A stretch of DNA of 64,000 bases. Source: Streptomyces stelliscabiei. GTDB lineage: Bacteria > Actinomycetota > Actinomycetes > Streptomycetales > Streptomycetaceae. Position 1 is the stretch's first letter; each line of letters begins with the position of its first letter. The translations under genes and the position numbers were made by a program. Below the pieces are notes generated by a model. The model saw nothing but the letters and a program-made list of their open reading frames with translations. It ran no database searches and was not told the origin of the DNA. This document shows positions 31,898 to 41,759 of this stretch, one piece after another. Location: NCBI RefSeq assembly GCF_014873495.1, contig NZ_JADBGF010000001.1, positions 4,650,001 to 4,714,000 on the forward strand, written 5' to 3'.

Positions 31898-34030
31898 TCA
31901 GCACAGGCAGGGTTCGGTGCCCCGGCCCAGTCCGTTGATCTGGTCGTCCTCCAGGGCGCCGGCGAACGCGTGCACCTCGTCGACGTCACCGTGGAGGTAC
32001 TCGCCCCATCCGTCGCCGACCTGGGCCCGGCCGACCTGGAGCGGGCCGGTGCTGGGCAGACCGTCCGCGAAGTCGGCGGTGGCCCCGTCGGCGAGTTGAC
32101 CGTCCAGGAAGAGCTTGATCGTGTCGGTGGCGTCGTCGTAGACGACCGCGAGCCGGTGCCCCTCCCCCTCGCCGCCGTCGGCCATCGCCAGCTGCGCCAC
32201 GACGGTCTCGGTGGCGTCCGGCTCGTCCGCGTTCGGCATGATCAGCTGCCAGGCGTACGTGGAGGGCTCGTACCGCACCCGGAACACGTCGGTGTGCTCA
32301 CCGCCCTGGGACAGCACGGTCATCGGCCGGGACGGCTCGGCGTCCGCGAGGCGTACCACCACGCCGATCGAGAAACTGTCGGAGGTGTCGACGACGGGCC
32401 GCTCCGTGGCCGCGTACCCGCTCTCGCCGTCGAGCTTGAGATGGCCGTCACCGACGAGCGCGTACGGCACGTCGGCGCAGTCGGGGTCGAGGTCCGGGAT
32501 GCAGGAGCCGTCCGGGCCGCGGTGGATCGTCGCGCCCGTGCCCAGCTTCAGCGGCACACCGTCGCCCTGGTCGGGGCTGGTCCCGTCCGTCGCGTTCTCC
32601 AGCGACCAGTGGGCGAGGGCGCGCGGCTTGCGGTGCCCCAGTTCGGCGGCCTCGTCCGGGACGACGACGCGGTCGTGGACCCTGATGCCGCCGAGTTCGC
32701 CGTCCCAGCGGTCCTGGTAGCCCTGCCCGTCCCGGGCGCGCCCGATCTGGAAGGCGCCGGCGTCCGCGCCGGGCGCGGCCTCCTTCTTCGTGCCGACCGC
32801 CCGGCCGTTGACGTACAGCCGGCCCTCACCGGTCTCGGCGTCGTACACGCCGAGCAGATGGGCCCACTCCCCGGCCTCGGGCACGCCGCCCGTCATCCGG
32901 GCGCCGCCGACGGTGAACGACCAGACGGGCGTCTCGCCACGGGCGTCGACACCGAGCGCGAAGGCCGTGGAGTCACCCGCGTCCTGCGCCGCGACGGTCA
33001 TGTCCCGGTCGGTCCGCGCGGGCCGTGCCCAGCCGCTGACCGCGAACGTCTTCCTGGGGTCGGACACCGCCGGGGCACCCGGGGTGAGGTAGCCGTGGCT
33101 GCTGCCGTCCAGGGTCGCCGTCGAGGCGAGGGCCGTGCCCCCGGGTGCCGGGCCGCCGAAGGTCACACCGGTGCCGGCCTCGGCGGCGGTGCCGATCTCG
33201 GCCGCGGCGGTGGTCGCGCCGGCCGGGTCGTCGAGCTTCCAGTGGGCGACGGGGGCGCGGCCGGACTTCACGAAGAAGTCGTACGAGGTCTCGCCGCTGC
33301 TGCGCCCTGCCCGGTCGATCGCGCGGACCGTGAGCTGGTCGGGCCCGGAGTCGAGCGGCAGGAAGGGGATGGTCACGGCTCCGCCGGGTTCGTCGGGCCG
33401 AACGGTGCCGTACGGGCCGCCGATGAAGCCGTACGTGTAGGCCACGACGTCGTCCGAGGGCGAGTCCATGGTGAAGTGGCCGTACACGCCGACGCCGTCC
33501 ACCCAGAGGACGTCCTGCGGGTACTCGGGTGAACTGACCACGGCCTTCTGCGGGTTCACGTCGTCGATGACGAACTCGCAGGCGGAGCCGTCCCCTTCGG
33601 AACTCCAGGTCGACTTCGACGTACCGTCGTCGGCCCGGACGTGCCAGGAGACCACAGTGTTCGCGGGCAGGTCCTCCCACGGCAGCCTGAGGGTGAACGG
33701 TGTGCCCGACCGCTTCGACGTGGTCGTGAGGGTCCTGCGCTGCTCGGCGCCCTCGGCGTCCTTCCACCAGAACTCGAACTCCCCGCCGAGGGGACCGCTG
33801 TCGGTGTCGTACAGGACCGCGTTGACCTGAGGCTGCGGATCGGCGATGTACGCCTTTCCGTCACCCGTCCCGCAGGCCTTGCCGCCCGTCTTCAGATCCC
33901 GTACGAGCGGCTGCTTCGGCGGCAGGTTCCCGGCCGCGTGCGCCACTCCCGACGTGGACGCCACCATGGCCGCCACGGAGCACCCCATCGCCAGCAGCGC
34001 ACGGCCGCCGGATCTCCTTAACCCGTCCAA
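31898..34030 (-). CDS. Secreted protein with two LamG-like (concanavalin A-type) domains
   Basis: The protein has a Sec signal (RRSGGRALLAMG..., cleavage near GVAHAAG), then an immunoglobulin-like region. Two LamG jellyroll domains follow, each opening with AHWKLDD or AHWSLEN and ending with a DxG-type DELGGIRVHDR or VDEVHAFAGAL. Such domains bind carbohydrate or other extracellular ligands. I choose TTG 34030 because GGGGAGGG lies upstream and the signal peptide then starts the protein; the frame is open to GTG 34135, which would add 35 residues before the signal. Several Cys near the end suggest disulfides. It is likely an extracellular binding protein or enzyme accessory. Confidence 0.78.
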   Translation of the reverse strand: MDGLRRSGGRALLAMGCSVAAMVASTSGVAHAAGNLPPKQPLVRDLKTGGKACGTGDGKAYIADPQPQVNAVLYDTDSGPLGGEFEFWWKDAEGAEQRRTLTTTSKRSGTPFTLRLPWEDLPANTVVSWHVRADDGTSKSTWSSEGDGSACEFVIDDVNPQKAVVSSPEYPQDVLWVDGVGVYGHFTMDSPSDDVVAYTYGFIGGPYGTVRPDEPGGAVTIPFLPLDSGPDQLTVRAIDRAGRSSGETSYDFFVKSGRAPVAHWKLDDPAGATTAAAEIGTAAEAGTGVTFGGPAPGGTALASTATLDGSSHGYLTPGAPAVSDPRKTFAVSGWARPARTDRDMTVAAQDAGDSTAFALGVDARGETPVWSFTVGGARMTGGVPEAGEWAHLLGVYDAETGEGRLYVNGRAVGTKKEAAPGADAGAFQIGRARDGQGYQDRWDGELGGIRVHDRVVVPDEAAELGHRKPRALAHWSLENATDGTSPDQGDGVPLKLGTGATIHRGPDGSCIPDLDPDCADVPYALVGDGHLKLDGESGYAATERPVVDTSDSFSIGVVVRLADAEPSRPMTVLSQGGEHTDVFRVRYEPSTYAWQLIMPNADEPDATETVVAQLAMADGGEGEGHRLAVVYDDATDTIKLFLDGQLADGATADFADGLPSTGPLQVGRAQVGDGWGEYLHGDVDEVHAFAGALEDDQINGLGRGTEPCLC

Positions 34031-34145
34031 CTGTTCCCTCCCCGGTGAGCTTTCCCCATCACCCGTGCGTCGCTCGGGCCGGTGGAGGCTAACAGGGGCC
34101 ACGGACACCGCAGAAAGGGTTTTCCGCCCCGTCACCTCAGGTGCG

Positions 34146-36731
34146 TCACTCCAGCACCGGCAGCAGCTCCGGCAGATGGCCGTCCGAGGCCGCCGCCGCG
34201 CGTTGGCGTTCCTCCGGGACCTCGCCGTAGAGGGTGGTGCGGGGGCGGGCGGGGCGGCCGGCGGTGTCGGCGACCGCGATCAGGTCCTTGACCGACTTGT
34301 AGGAGCCGTAGGAGGAGCCCGCCATGCGGGAGATGGTCTCCTCCATCAAGGTGCCGCCCAGGTCGTTCGCGCCGGAGCGGAGCATCTCCGCCGCGCCCTC
34401 CGTGCCGAGTTTGACCCAGCTGGTCTGGATGTTGGGGATCCAGGGGTGCAGGAGGAGGCGGGACATCGCGATGACGGCGCGGTTGTCGCGCATCGTCGGG
34501 CCGGGGCGGGAGATGCCCGCCAGGTACACCGGCGCGTTGGTGTGGATGAAGGGGAGCGTCACGAACTCCGTGAAACCGCCGGTGCGTTGCTGGATGCCGG
34601 CCAGGGTGCGCAGGTGGCCCAGCCAGTGGCGGGGCTGGTCGACGTGACCGTACATCATCGTCGAGGAGGAGCGGATGCCCAGCTCGTGGGCGGTGGTCAC
34701 CACCTCGATCCAGGTGGCGGCCGGCAGCTTGCCCTTGGTCAGGACCCAGCGGACCTCGTCGTCGAGGATCTCCGCCGCCGTGCCGGGGATGGAGTCGAGG
34801 CCCGCCTCCTTCGCGGCCGTCAACCACTCGCGGACCGACATGCCGGTGCGGGTCGCGCCGTTCACCACCTCCATCGGGGAGAAGGCGTGGACGTGCATAC
34901 CGGGGACGCGGGTCTTGACGGCCTTCGCGATGTCGAAGTACGCCGTTCCCGGCAGGTCGGGGTGGATGCCGCCCTGCATGCAGACCTCGACCGCGCCGAG
35001 GTCCCACGCCTGCTCGGCCCGGTCGGCGACCTGGTCGAGGGAGAGGGTGTACGCGTCGGCGTCCGTGCGGCGCTGCGCGAAGGCGCAGAAGCGGCAGCCG
35101 GTGTAGCAGACGTTCGTGAAGTTGATGTTCCGGGTGACGATGTAGGTGACGTCGTCGCCGACCGCCGATTTGCGGACGTCGTCCGCGATGCGGGTGAGCG
35201 CGTCCAGTGCCGGGCCGTCGGCGTGCAGCAGGGCGAGGGCCTCGGCGTCCGACAGCTTCGTCGGGTCGTCGGCCGCCGTCGACAGGGCCGCGCGTACGTC
35301 CGTGTCGATGCGCTCGGGGGCCATACCGGGCGCCGCCGCCTCGCGCAGGGCGCCCCAGTCGCCGTAGACGGAGTCGAAGTCCTCCCGGCGGTCGCCGGTG
35401 CGGCCCTCCGTGTCGATGGCGGTGTGCAGGTCCGTGCGGCCGGCGGCGACGAAGACCTCCTCGGGCTCCTGCCACGGGTGGCCCTCCACCACGGCGTCCG
35501 GGCGCGCGAGGCCGGTCTCCGGGTCGGCCAGGGCCCGTACGTGCGGCAGGAGGCGCGGGTCGAGCCAGGGCTCGCCGCGCGTCACGAACTCCGGGTACAC
35601 GCACAGGCGTTCGCGCAGCTCGAAGCCGGCGGCGCGGGAGCGGGCGGTGAGTTCCTCGATCTGCGGCCAGGGGCGCTCGGGGTTCACGTGGTCGATGGTG
35701 AGGGGGGACACCCCGCCCCAGTCGTCGATCCCGGCGCCGATGAGCCGTTCGTACTCGCTGTCGACGAGGTTCGGCGGGGCCTGGATGCAGCCCGCCGGGC
35801 CCATGAGGTGGCGGGCGACGGCCACGGTGGCGACCAGCTCGTCCAGTTCCGCGTCCGGCATGCCGCGCATCGCGGTGTCGGGCTTGGCGCGGAAGTTCTG
35901 GATGATCAGCTCCTGGATGCCGTGGTAGGCGCGGGAGATCTTGCGGAGCGCGAAGAGGGACTCCGCGCGCTCCTCGTACGTCTCGCCGATGCCGATGAGG
36001 ACGCCGGAGGTGAAGGGGGCGGAGGAACGGCCGGCGTCCTCCAGGACCCGCAGCCGGACCGCCGGCTCCTTGTCGGGGGAGCCGTGGTGCGGGCCGCCGG
36101 GCTCGGACCACAGCCGGGTCGCGGTCGTCTCAAGCATCATGCCCATGGAGGGGGCGACGGGCTTGAGCCGCTGGAAGTCCGTCCAGCTCATGACGCCGGG
36201 GTTGAGGTGCGGGAGGAGGCCCGTCTCCTCCAGGATGCGGATGGAGATGGCGCGGACGTAGGCGATCGTGTCGTCGTAGCCGTGCGCGTCGAGCCACTCG
36301 CGCGCCTCCGGCCAGCGGTCCTCCGGCTTGTCGCCGAGGGTGATCAGCGCTTCCTTGCAGCCGAGGGCGGCGCCCTTGCGGGCCACGTCCAGCACCTCGT
36401 CCGGGGACATGAACATGCCGTGGCCGGCGCGGCGGAGCTTGCCCGGCACGGTGACGAAGGTGCAGTAGTGGCATTTGTCCCGGCAGAGCCGGGTGAGCGG
36501 GATGAAGACGCTCTTCGAGTACGTGATGACGCCGGGGCGGCCGGCCGCCTCCAGGCCCGCGTTCCGCACGCGTGCCGCCGAGGCGGCGAGGTCCTCCAGG
36601 TCCGCGCCGCGTGCCTGGAGCAGCACCGCCGCCTCGGTCACGTCGAGAGCCACGCCGTCGCGGGCGCGTTTGAGTGCCCGCCGCATGGAGTTCTCGGTCG
36701 GGCCGGTCCCGGAGGTCGCGGAAGTCGTCAT
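34146..36731 (-). CDS. fbiC: FO synthase, fused CofG/CofH (FbiC)
   Basis: An 861-residue protein with two radical SAM modules. The N-terminal CofG half has CRDKCHYC near residue 82; the C-terminal CofH half has CYTGCRFC near residue 541. Together they join tyrosine with 5-amino-6-ribitylaminouracil to make FO, the deazaflavin core of coenzyme F420. Fusion is the actinobacterial form. The protein stops 11 bases before the LamG gene region. The neighbouring LLM oxidoreductase and the DDN-like protein are probable F420 users. Confidence 0.95.
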   Translation of the reverse strand: MTTSATSGTGPTENSMRRALKRARDGVALDVTEAAVLLQARGADLEDLAASAARVRNAGLEAAGRPGVITYSKSVFIPLTRLCRDKCHYCTFVTVPGKLRRAGHGMFMSPDEVLDVARKGAALGCKEALITLGDKPEDRWPEAREWLDAHGYDDTIAYVRAISIRILEETGLLPHLNPGVMSWTDFQRLKPVAPSMGMMLETTATRLWSEPGGPHHGSPDKEPAVRLRVLEDAGRSSAPFTSGVLIGIGETYEERAESLFALRKISRAYHGIQELIIQNFRAKPDTAMRGMPDAELDELVATVAVARHLMGPAGCIQAPPNLVDSEYERLIGAGIDDWGGVSPLTIDHVNPERPWPQIEELTARSRAAGFELRERLCVYPEFVTRGEPWLDPRLLPHVRALADPETGLARPDAVVEGHPWQEPEEVFVAAGRTDLHTAIDTEGRTGDRREDFDSVYGDWGALREAAAPGMAPERIDTDVRAALSTAADDPTKLSDAEALALLHADGPALDALTRIADDVRKSAVGDDVTYIVTRNINFTNVCYTGCRFCAFAQRRTDADAYTLSLDQVADRAEQAWDLGAVEVCMQGGIHPDLPGTAYFDIAKAVKTRVPGMHVHAFSPMEVVNGATRTGMSVREWLTAAKEAGLDSIPGTAAEILDDEVRWVLTKGKLPAATWIEVVTTAHELGIRSSSTMMYGHVDQPRHWLGHLRTLAGIQQRTGGFTEFVTLPFIHTNAPVYLAGISRPGPTMRDNRAVIAMSRLLLHPWIPNIQTSWVKLGTEGAAEMLRSGANDLGGTLMEETISRMAGSSYGSYKSVKDLIAVADTAGRPARPRTTLYGEVPEERQRAAAASDGHLPELLPVLE

Positions 36732-37161
36732 CCGTCGAGCATACGAGCGACTTGGCTCCGCCTTGCGGGGTGGCTCCGGGTGGGGGTGGGATGGCTGGGG
36801 GGTGGGAGGTGCTTGAGGGGATGGCGAGTGCCGGCCCGGTGGGGCTTCTCGCGCAGTTCCCCGCGCCCCTCAAAAGCACCCCTGGCTCCGCCTCGGGGTA
36901 CCGCGCCTGAGGGGCAGGGGTGCCTGAGGGGTGGCGGGTGCGGGCCCGGAGGGGGCTTCTCGCGCAGTTCCCCGCGCCCCTCAGAGCATCAGGCCCTGCG
37001 GGCCTGGAAGACACGGCCCTGCGCCCCTGAAAAGCTTGGGGCGTAGCCGCTGCTTTTCAGGGGCGCGGGGAACTGCGCGGCCAGCCCCCACCCGGGCGCG
37101 GCCGCCCGAGCGCGGCAAGCACCGAGTCGGGCGGCGCGGGCGAACCGTGAGCCCGGCGGCG
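36732..37161. repeat. Gene-free gap filled with dispersed intergenic repeats
   Basis: No gene is present. The 20-base word GGGGCGCGGGGAACTGCGCG occurs exactly three times: reverse strand at 36850-36869 and 36961-36980, forward strand at 37060-37079. A fourth copy lies at 49931-49950. Between copies, GCGCCCCTGAAAAGC (37021-37035) and its perfect complement (37052-37066) form a 15-bp stem. The gap probably contains the fbiC promoter at its left end. Confidence 0.85.
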
Positions 37162-38022
37162 TTATGCCGCCCCGCCTCCCAGGAACGTGCCGTACTCGTC
37201 CAGCAGCCCCAGCACCTCCGCCTCCCCCGCCGGAGGCAACTGCACCACGGCCTCCTCGATGCCCAGCTCGGCGTAGTACGCCAGCTTGCCCGCACTCGGC
37301 TGGACCGCGTACGGCACCACCTGAAGGCCCGCCGGGTCGCGGCCGGCGTCCGTCCACGCCGCCCTCAGGACCGGCAGCGCCTCCCCCAGCCCCCGCCCCC
37401 CGATCGGCAGCCACCCGTCCGCGTACTCGGCGATGTGCGCGAACAGCTTCGGCCCGGCGGCGCCGCCGATCAGCGTGCGCGGCCCGACCACCGGCCCCCG
37501 CGGCTTCCGCACCGGCTTGGGATACGCGGAGCTCGCCCGGACGCTCCCGAACTCCCCCTCGTACGCCGTCGGCTCCTCCGCCCACAGCGCCCGCATCAGC
37601 GCCATCCGGTCCCGCACCAGCTCCCGCCGGGTACGCCAGGCGACCCCGTGGTCGGCGGCCTCCTCCACGTTCCAGCCGTAGCCGACGCCGAGGGTGAGAC
37701 GGCCGCCGGAGAGGTGGTCGACGGTCGCGATCTGCTTCGCGAGGTCGATCGGGTCGTGCTGGGCGACCAGCGTGATGCCGGTGCCGAGACCCAGCCGCTC
37801 GGTGACGGCGGCGGCCTGGCCGAGTGCCACGAAGGGGTCGAGGGTGCGGCCGTACTCGCGCGGCAGGTCCCCGCCGGCCGGGTACGGGGTCGTCCGCTCG
37901 ACGGGGATGTGCGTGTGCTCGGGGAGGTAGAGCCCCGCGAAACCGCGTTGCTCCAGCTCACGGGCGAGCCGGGTCGGGGTGATCGTCTCGTCGGTGAGGA
38001 AGATCGTCACGGAGATGCGCAT
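37162..38022 (-). CDS. LLM-class F420-dependent oxidoreductase
   Basis: A 286-residue TIM-barrel of the luciferase-like family: RISVTIFLTDETI first strand, LYLPEHTHIPV with the F420-type EHTH, LGTGITLVAQHDPIDLAKQIATVDHLSGGRLTLGVGYGW and a C-terminal DGWLPIGGRG. It uses reduced F420 or FMN to transform an unknown substrate. ATG 38022 is a natural start. It sits next to fbiC, though in a separate transcript given the 430-base gap. Its promoter gap contains a TetR-like palindrome. Confidence 0.85.
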   Translation of the reverse strand: MRISVTIFLTDETITPTRLARELEQRGFAGLYLPEHTHIPVERTTPYPAGGDLPREYGRTLDPFVALGQAAAVTERLGLGTGITLVAQHDPIDLAKQIATVDHLSGGRLTLGVGYGWNVEEAADHGVAWRTRRELVRDRMALMRALWAEEPTAYEGEFGSVRASSAYPKPVRKPRGPVVGPRTLIGGAAGPKLFAHIAEYADGWLPIGGRGLGEALPVLRAAWTDAGRDPAGLQVVPYAVQPSAGKLAYYAELGIEEAVVQLPPAGEAEVLGLLDEYGTFLGGGAA

Positions 38023-38059
38023 GGGTCATCTGTAGCGGCTCGGAACCGCGATGTCCATA

Positions 38060-38071
38060 CCGACCGGTCGG
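38060..38071. promoter_or_regulatory. CCGACCGGTCGG palindrome upstream of the LLM gene
   Basis: A perfect 12-base palindrome lies 38 bases before the LLM start, just after the serine hydrolase stop. The ACCGACCGGT-type dyad is common in TetR operators. It differs from the TCTGACG family. Confidence 0.5.
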
Positions 38072-38073
38072 CA

Positions 38074-38955
38074 CTACGTGTCGGCGGGAGGGGCCGTCGC
38101 CAGCAGGGCCTCCTTCGCGAGACGGTCCGTGCGGGCCGGGTCGCCGAGGCGGTGCAGCAGGACCCACCGCCCGTCGTCGTACGCGGCGGCCACGACCGAC
38201 GAGCCGCGGGTGGCGCCGTTGTGCCACCGGATCGAGGGGCCCCGCTGCCAGGAGGGCGCCGGATCACCGAGCCGGCGTTCGACGAGCAGGGCGACCAGCA
38301 GATGCGCCACCGTCCGGCAGGTGGACCACATGCCACCCGCCGGCAGGATCGGGCCGGTCAGCGTCCACAGCGGGCGCGGCCGGCCGAACAGGTCGCGCGG
38401 GACGAGGCGCAGGCTCTCCGGCGGGTGCGCCGTCACCACGCCCGCCTCCAGGCCGAGCGGCGACAGGACGTGCCGGTCGACCAGGTGCTGGTATGAGCGG
38501 CCCGTGGCGGCCGTGAGCGCGTACCCGAGCACGGCGTAGCCGAGGTTGGAGTACTCCCGCTCCCCCAGCCGTCCGGCCGTCAGCCGGGGCAGGCCGCGCA
38601 GCGACTCCCGCAGCGCCGTCTCCGTGAAGCCGAGGTACGGATCGTCCGGAGGGCCGAGGGGCCCGGCGGGCAGGCGGGGCAGGCCCGAGGTGTGCTCGGC
38701 GAGGTGGCGGAGGGTGATGCCCGTGCCGCCCGGCACCTCCTCGACGCACTCCTCCAGCGGGGTGTCGAAGCCGACCGTCCCCTCCGCCGCGAGCCGGGCC
38801 AGCACGGTCCCCGTCAGCACCTTGGTCAGGGAGCCGATCTCCACGAACCGGTCCGCGTCGTGGCCGTGCGCCACCCGGTCGGTGATGCCGGCGCCGCCCA
38901 GCAGGCAGGTCGGTGTCCGCACGTGCGGTGTCTCCCGTCGGACATCGGTCCTCAT
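38074..38955 (-). CDS. Serine hydrolase of the beta-lactamase/class C family
   Basis: The protein has SLTK (catalytic Ser-Lys) near residue 42, YSN near 137 and a WHNG segment in place of KTG near 255, matching family S12/class C-like serine hydrolases. No signal peptide is evident, so it may act in the cytoplasm as an esterase or peptidase rather than a PBP. The start codon at 38955 is ATG. It is tandem with the LLM gene downstream but separated by 51 bases carrying an operator, so co-transcription is uncertain. Confidence 0.8.
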   Translation of the reverse strand: MRTDVRRETPHVRTPTCLLGGAGITDRVAHGHDADRFVEIGSLTKVLTGTVLARLAAEGTVGFDTPLEECVEEVPGGTGITLRHLAEHTSGLPRLPAGPLGPPDDPYLGFTETALRESLRGLPRLTAGRLGEREYSNLGYAVLGYALTAATGRSYQHLVDRHVLSPLGLEAGVVTAHPPESLRLVPRDLFGRPRPLWTLTGPILPAGGMWSTCRTVAHLLVALLVERRLGDPAPSWQRGPSIRWHNGATRGSSVVAAAYDDGRWVLLHRLGDPARTDRLAKEALLATAPPADT

Positions 38956-39101
38956 GTCTCCGGCATGTCCTTCCGCGGCGAAACGAAAACCGGCGATTTC
39001 CTTCCCTTGTCCCTCAGTTCACCACCGCATAGGAAGGTGGCACGCACCACCCCTGCACCACCCACGCCATGTCACTCACGACCGACCTGGGGAGCAGCAG
39101 C

Positions 39102-40667
39102 ATGTGCGACGACGACCACGGTGACGCGAACGCGAACGAGAACGGCGACGGAAACGGCGACGGAAACGGACTCGGACGGCGCGCTCTGTTCGTGACGTCG
39201 GCGGCGGCCGCGCTTACGTTGGGAAGCGTGACCTTTGGGACGAGCGGCGCCGAGGCCGCACACGGCGACCAGGAGACGAGGACCATCCGGGGAACCCTCC
39301 CCGTCGGCTCCCCCGACTTCGTGTATCTGCCGGTCGAAGTACCGTCGGGCGTACGGGAGTTGAAGGTCTCGTACAGCTACGACAGACCGGCCGTCCCGGC
39401 GGGCACGATGGGCAACGCGCTCGACATCGGCGTCTTCGACGAGCGCGGCACGGACCTCGGCGGCAAGGGCTTCAGGGGCTGGTCGGGCGGTGCCCGCACG
39501 GAGTTCTTCATCCGGACGGACGAGGCGACCCCGGGCTACCTCCCCGGCCCGGTCCGCCCCGGCACCTGGCACATCGCGCTGGGCCCGTACACGGTGGCGC
39601 CGGACGGACTGCCGTACGAGATCACGATCACCCTCACGTACGGCACTCCGGCCCCGGCGGCGAAGCCCGTGTACCCGCCGGAGCGGGCCGAGGGGCGGGG
39701 CCGGGCCTGGTACCGGGGCGACTGCCATCTGCACTCCTGGTACTCCGACGGCCGCCGCACGCTCGGCGAGCTGGCGGCGCTGGCGCGGGCGGCGGGCCTG
39801 GACTTCATCAACAGCTCGGAGCACAACACCCCGTCCGCGCACGCCCATTGGGCCGAGCACGCGGGTGACGACCTGCTCATCATGCTGGGCGAGGAGGTCA
39901 CGACCCGCAACGGTCATGTCGTGGCGCTCGGCATCGACCCGGGGACGTTCGTCGACTGGCGCTACCGGGCCAGGGACAACCGGTTCGGCCGGTACGCCCG
40001 GCAGATCCGCCGCGCCGGGGGCCTGGTCGTCCCGGCCCATCCGCACGCCACCTGCATCGGCTGCAACTGGAAGTTCGGCTTCGGCGAGGCGGACGCGGTG
40101 GAGGTGTGGAACGGCGCCTACTCGCCGGAGGACGAGGTGGCGCTCGCCGACTGGGACGGCATGCTCGTGGCGTCCGTGAAGGAGGGACGCGACTGGATCC
40201 CGGCCATGGGCAACAGCGACGCCCATCGCGACCCCGATCCCGTCGGCCGCCCCCAGACGGTCGTCCTGGCCGACGACCTGACCAGGGAGGCCATCCAGGA
40301 GGGCCTGCGGGCGGGCCGCTCGTACGTCGCCGAGTCCAAGGACGTGTCCGTGTCCTTCACGGCGTCCGGCGCGCGCGGCGAGCACGCGGGCATCGGCGAG
40401 CGGCTGAACGTGGCCCCCGACACCCTGGTCACCGTCCGCCTGGAGGCCACGGGCTCCGCGGGCTGCAGCATCCGCTTCGTCACCGACCAGGGCGTCCTGT
40501 TCACCTCGGCCGCCCTCCCGGAGTCCGGCACGGGCTCGGCCCAGTGGCGTACGACGGCCTCGTACGCGGCGTACGTACGCGCCGAGGTCCGCCGGCCGCC
40601 GATCGTGCCGGGCTTTCCGGGGCCGCTGGCGGCCTTCACCAACCCGATCTTCCTCGGACGGCGGTAG
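39102..40667 (+). CDS. Tat-exported CehA/McbA-type PHP-domain metallohydrolase
   Basis: The precursor has a Tat-like signal: twin-arginine RRALF followed by a hydrophobic stretch and AEAA. A beta-sandwich domain precedes a PHP metal domain: GDCHLHSWYSDG, EHNTPS, VVPAHPHA and MGNSDAHRDPD supply the His/Asp ligands. The family hydrolyses phosphoesters or carbamates (CehA acts on carbaryl). I use ATG 39102, seven bases after GGGGAG. The N-terminal Asn/Gly/Asp-rich DGNG repeats are low complexity. It is a free-standing gene. Confidence 0.83.
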   Translation: MCDDDHGDANANENGDGNGDGNGLGRRALFVTSAAAALTLGSVTFGTSGAEAAHGDQETRTIRGTLPVGSPDFVYLPVEVPSGVRELKVSYSYDRPAVPAGTMGNALDIGVFDERGTDLGGKGFRGWSGGARTEFFIRTDEATPGYLPGPVRPGTWHIALGPYTVAPDGLPYEITITLTYGTPAPAAKPVYPPERAEGRGRAWYRGDCHLHSWYSDGRRTLGELAALARAAGLDFINSSEHNTPSAHAHWAEHAGDDLLIMLGEEVTTRNGHVVALGIDPGTFVDWRYRARDNRFGRYARQIRRAGGLVVPAHPHATCIGCNWKFGFGEADAVEVWNGAYSPEDEVALADWDGMLVASVKEGRDWIPAMGNSDAHRDPDPVGRPQTVVLADDLTREAIQEGLRAGRSYVAESKDVSVSFTASGARGEHAGIGERLNVAPDTLVTVRLEATGSAGCSIRFVTDQGVLFTSAALPESGTGSAQWRTTASYAAYVRAEVRRPPIVPGFPGPLAAFTNPIFLGRR

Positions 40668-40814
40668 CGGCCGGCGGAAGGTCCGGCGATCATAGGGAGA
40701 ACCCGCGTACGGAATACGCGTGTTGGGCCTTAGGTTTGGCTCGACACATCACGTGCGTCCGTACGGCTGGGCCGTTCGCGTGGACGCACCTGCACGGCGG
40801 AGGAGACGGCGCCC

Positions 40815-41645
40815 ATGACCGATCACGCGACCACGCCCGACCCGGCGGCGGCTCCGGCGGCGAAGGAGAAGGTCGACACCTCGGTGCCCGCCTCCGCCCG
40901 CATCTGGAACTACTGGCTGGGCGGCAAGGACAACTACCCGGTGGACGAGGCGGCCGGTGACGCGTACGCCGGCGCGTTCCCCGGCATCGTGACCATCGCC
41001 CGCAGCAGCCGCGCGTATCTGCGGCGCAGCATCCGGCATCTGGTGGAGGTGGAGGGCGTCCGGCAGTTCCTGGACGTCGGCACCGGGCTGCCCACGGCGG
41101 ACAACACCCACCAGGTCGCCCAGCGCAGCGCGCCGGAGGCCCGGATCGTCTACGTCGACAACGACCCGATGGTCCTCGCGCACGCCCGCGCGCTGCTGTA
41201 CTCCGCCCCCGAGGGGGCGACCGCGTACATCGACGCGAGCCTCTACGACACGGACCGCATCCTGGCGGCCGCCGCCGAGACGCTGGACCTGTCCCGGCCC
41301 ACGGCCCTGATCCTCAGCGGCATCCTCGGTCACGTCGCCGACTACGAGGAGGCCCGTGACATCGTCCGCCGTCTCCTCGCCGGTCTGCCCTCCGGCAGCT
41401 ACCTCAACATCAACGAGGGCTCACGGGGCACCGATCCCGACTACGAGCGCGCGCAGGACGCCTACAACGAGACCGGCGCGGTCCCGTACTTCCTGCGCCC
41501 CATCGAGCAGATCACCGGCTACTTCGACGGTCTCGACCTGATCGACCCCGGCATCGTCTCCGTACCGCTGTGGCGCCCGGACGACACGGCGGCGGGCGAG
41601 CCGAAGCCGATCGGCCAGCACGGCGGGCTGGGCCGGAAGCCGTAG
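40815..41645 (+). CDS. SAM-dependent methyltransferase, DUF574 family
   Basis: A 276-residue protein with the family opening (PASARIWNYWLGGKDNYPVDEAAGD), SAM-binding FLDVGTGLPTADNTHQVAQ and VYVDNDPMVLAHARALL. This large family is expanded in streptomycetes, and its substrates are mostly unknown. ATG 40815 follows GGAGGAG by nine bases. A hairpin terminator (41666-41691) closes the transcript. The upstream gap holds a CGCGTA-N5-TACGCG dyad near 40706. Confidence 0.87.
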   Translation: MTDHATTPDPAAAPAAKEKVDTSVPASARIWNYWLGGKDNYPVDEAAGDAYAGAFPGIVTIARSSRAYLRRSIRHLVEVEGVRQFLDVGTGLPTADNTHQVAQRSAPEARIVYVDNDPMVLAHARALLYSAPEGATAYIDASLYDTDRILAAAAETLDLSRPTALILSGILGHVADYEEARDIVRRLLAGLPSGSYLNINEGSRGTDPDYERAQDAYNETGAVPYFLRPIEQITGYFDGLDLIDPGIVSVPLWRPDDTAAGEPKPIGQHGGLGRKP

Positions 41646-41665
41646 CCCGCGCGGGTGGCGCGAGT

Positions 41666-41691
41666 GGCCGGGTCCCCGGCGGGACCCGGCC
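41666..41691 (+). terminator. Hairpin terminator after methyltransferase
   Basis: GGCCGGGTCCC (41666-41676) pairs perfectly with 41681-41691 across CGGC, 20 bases after the stop. Confidence 0.65.
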
Positions 41692-41759
41692 CCGGTGTCC
41701 GCCCCCGTCCGCCCGGCCGGCCGACGGCTGCCCGATCCCGTCCTGAGGAGAACACGCCC

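Noticed and set aside
33846..37046. 1066-codon plus frame across fbiC
   Set aside because: It is antisense to the two radical SAM motifs of fbiC and has Arg/Val/Gly shadow composition.
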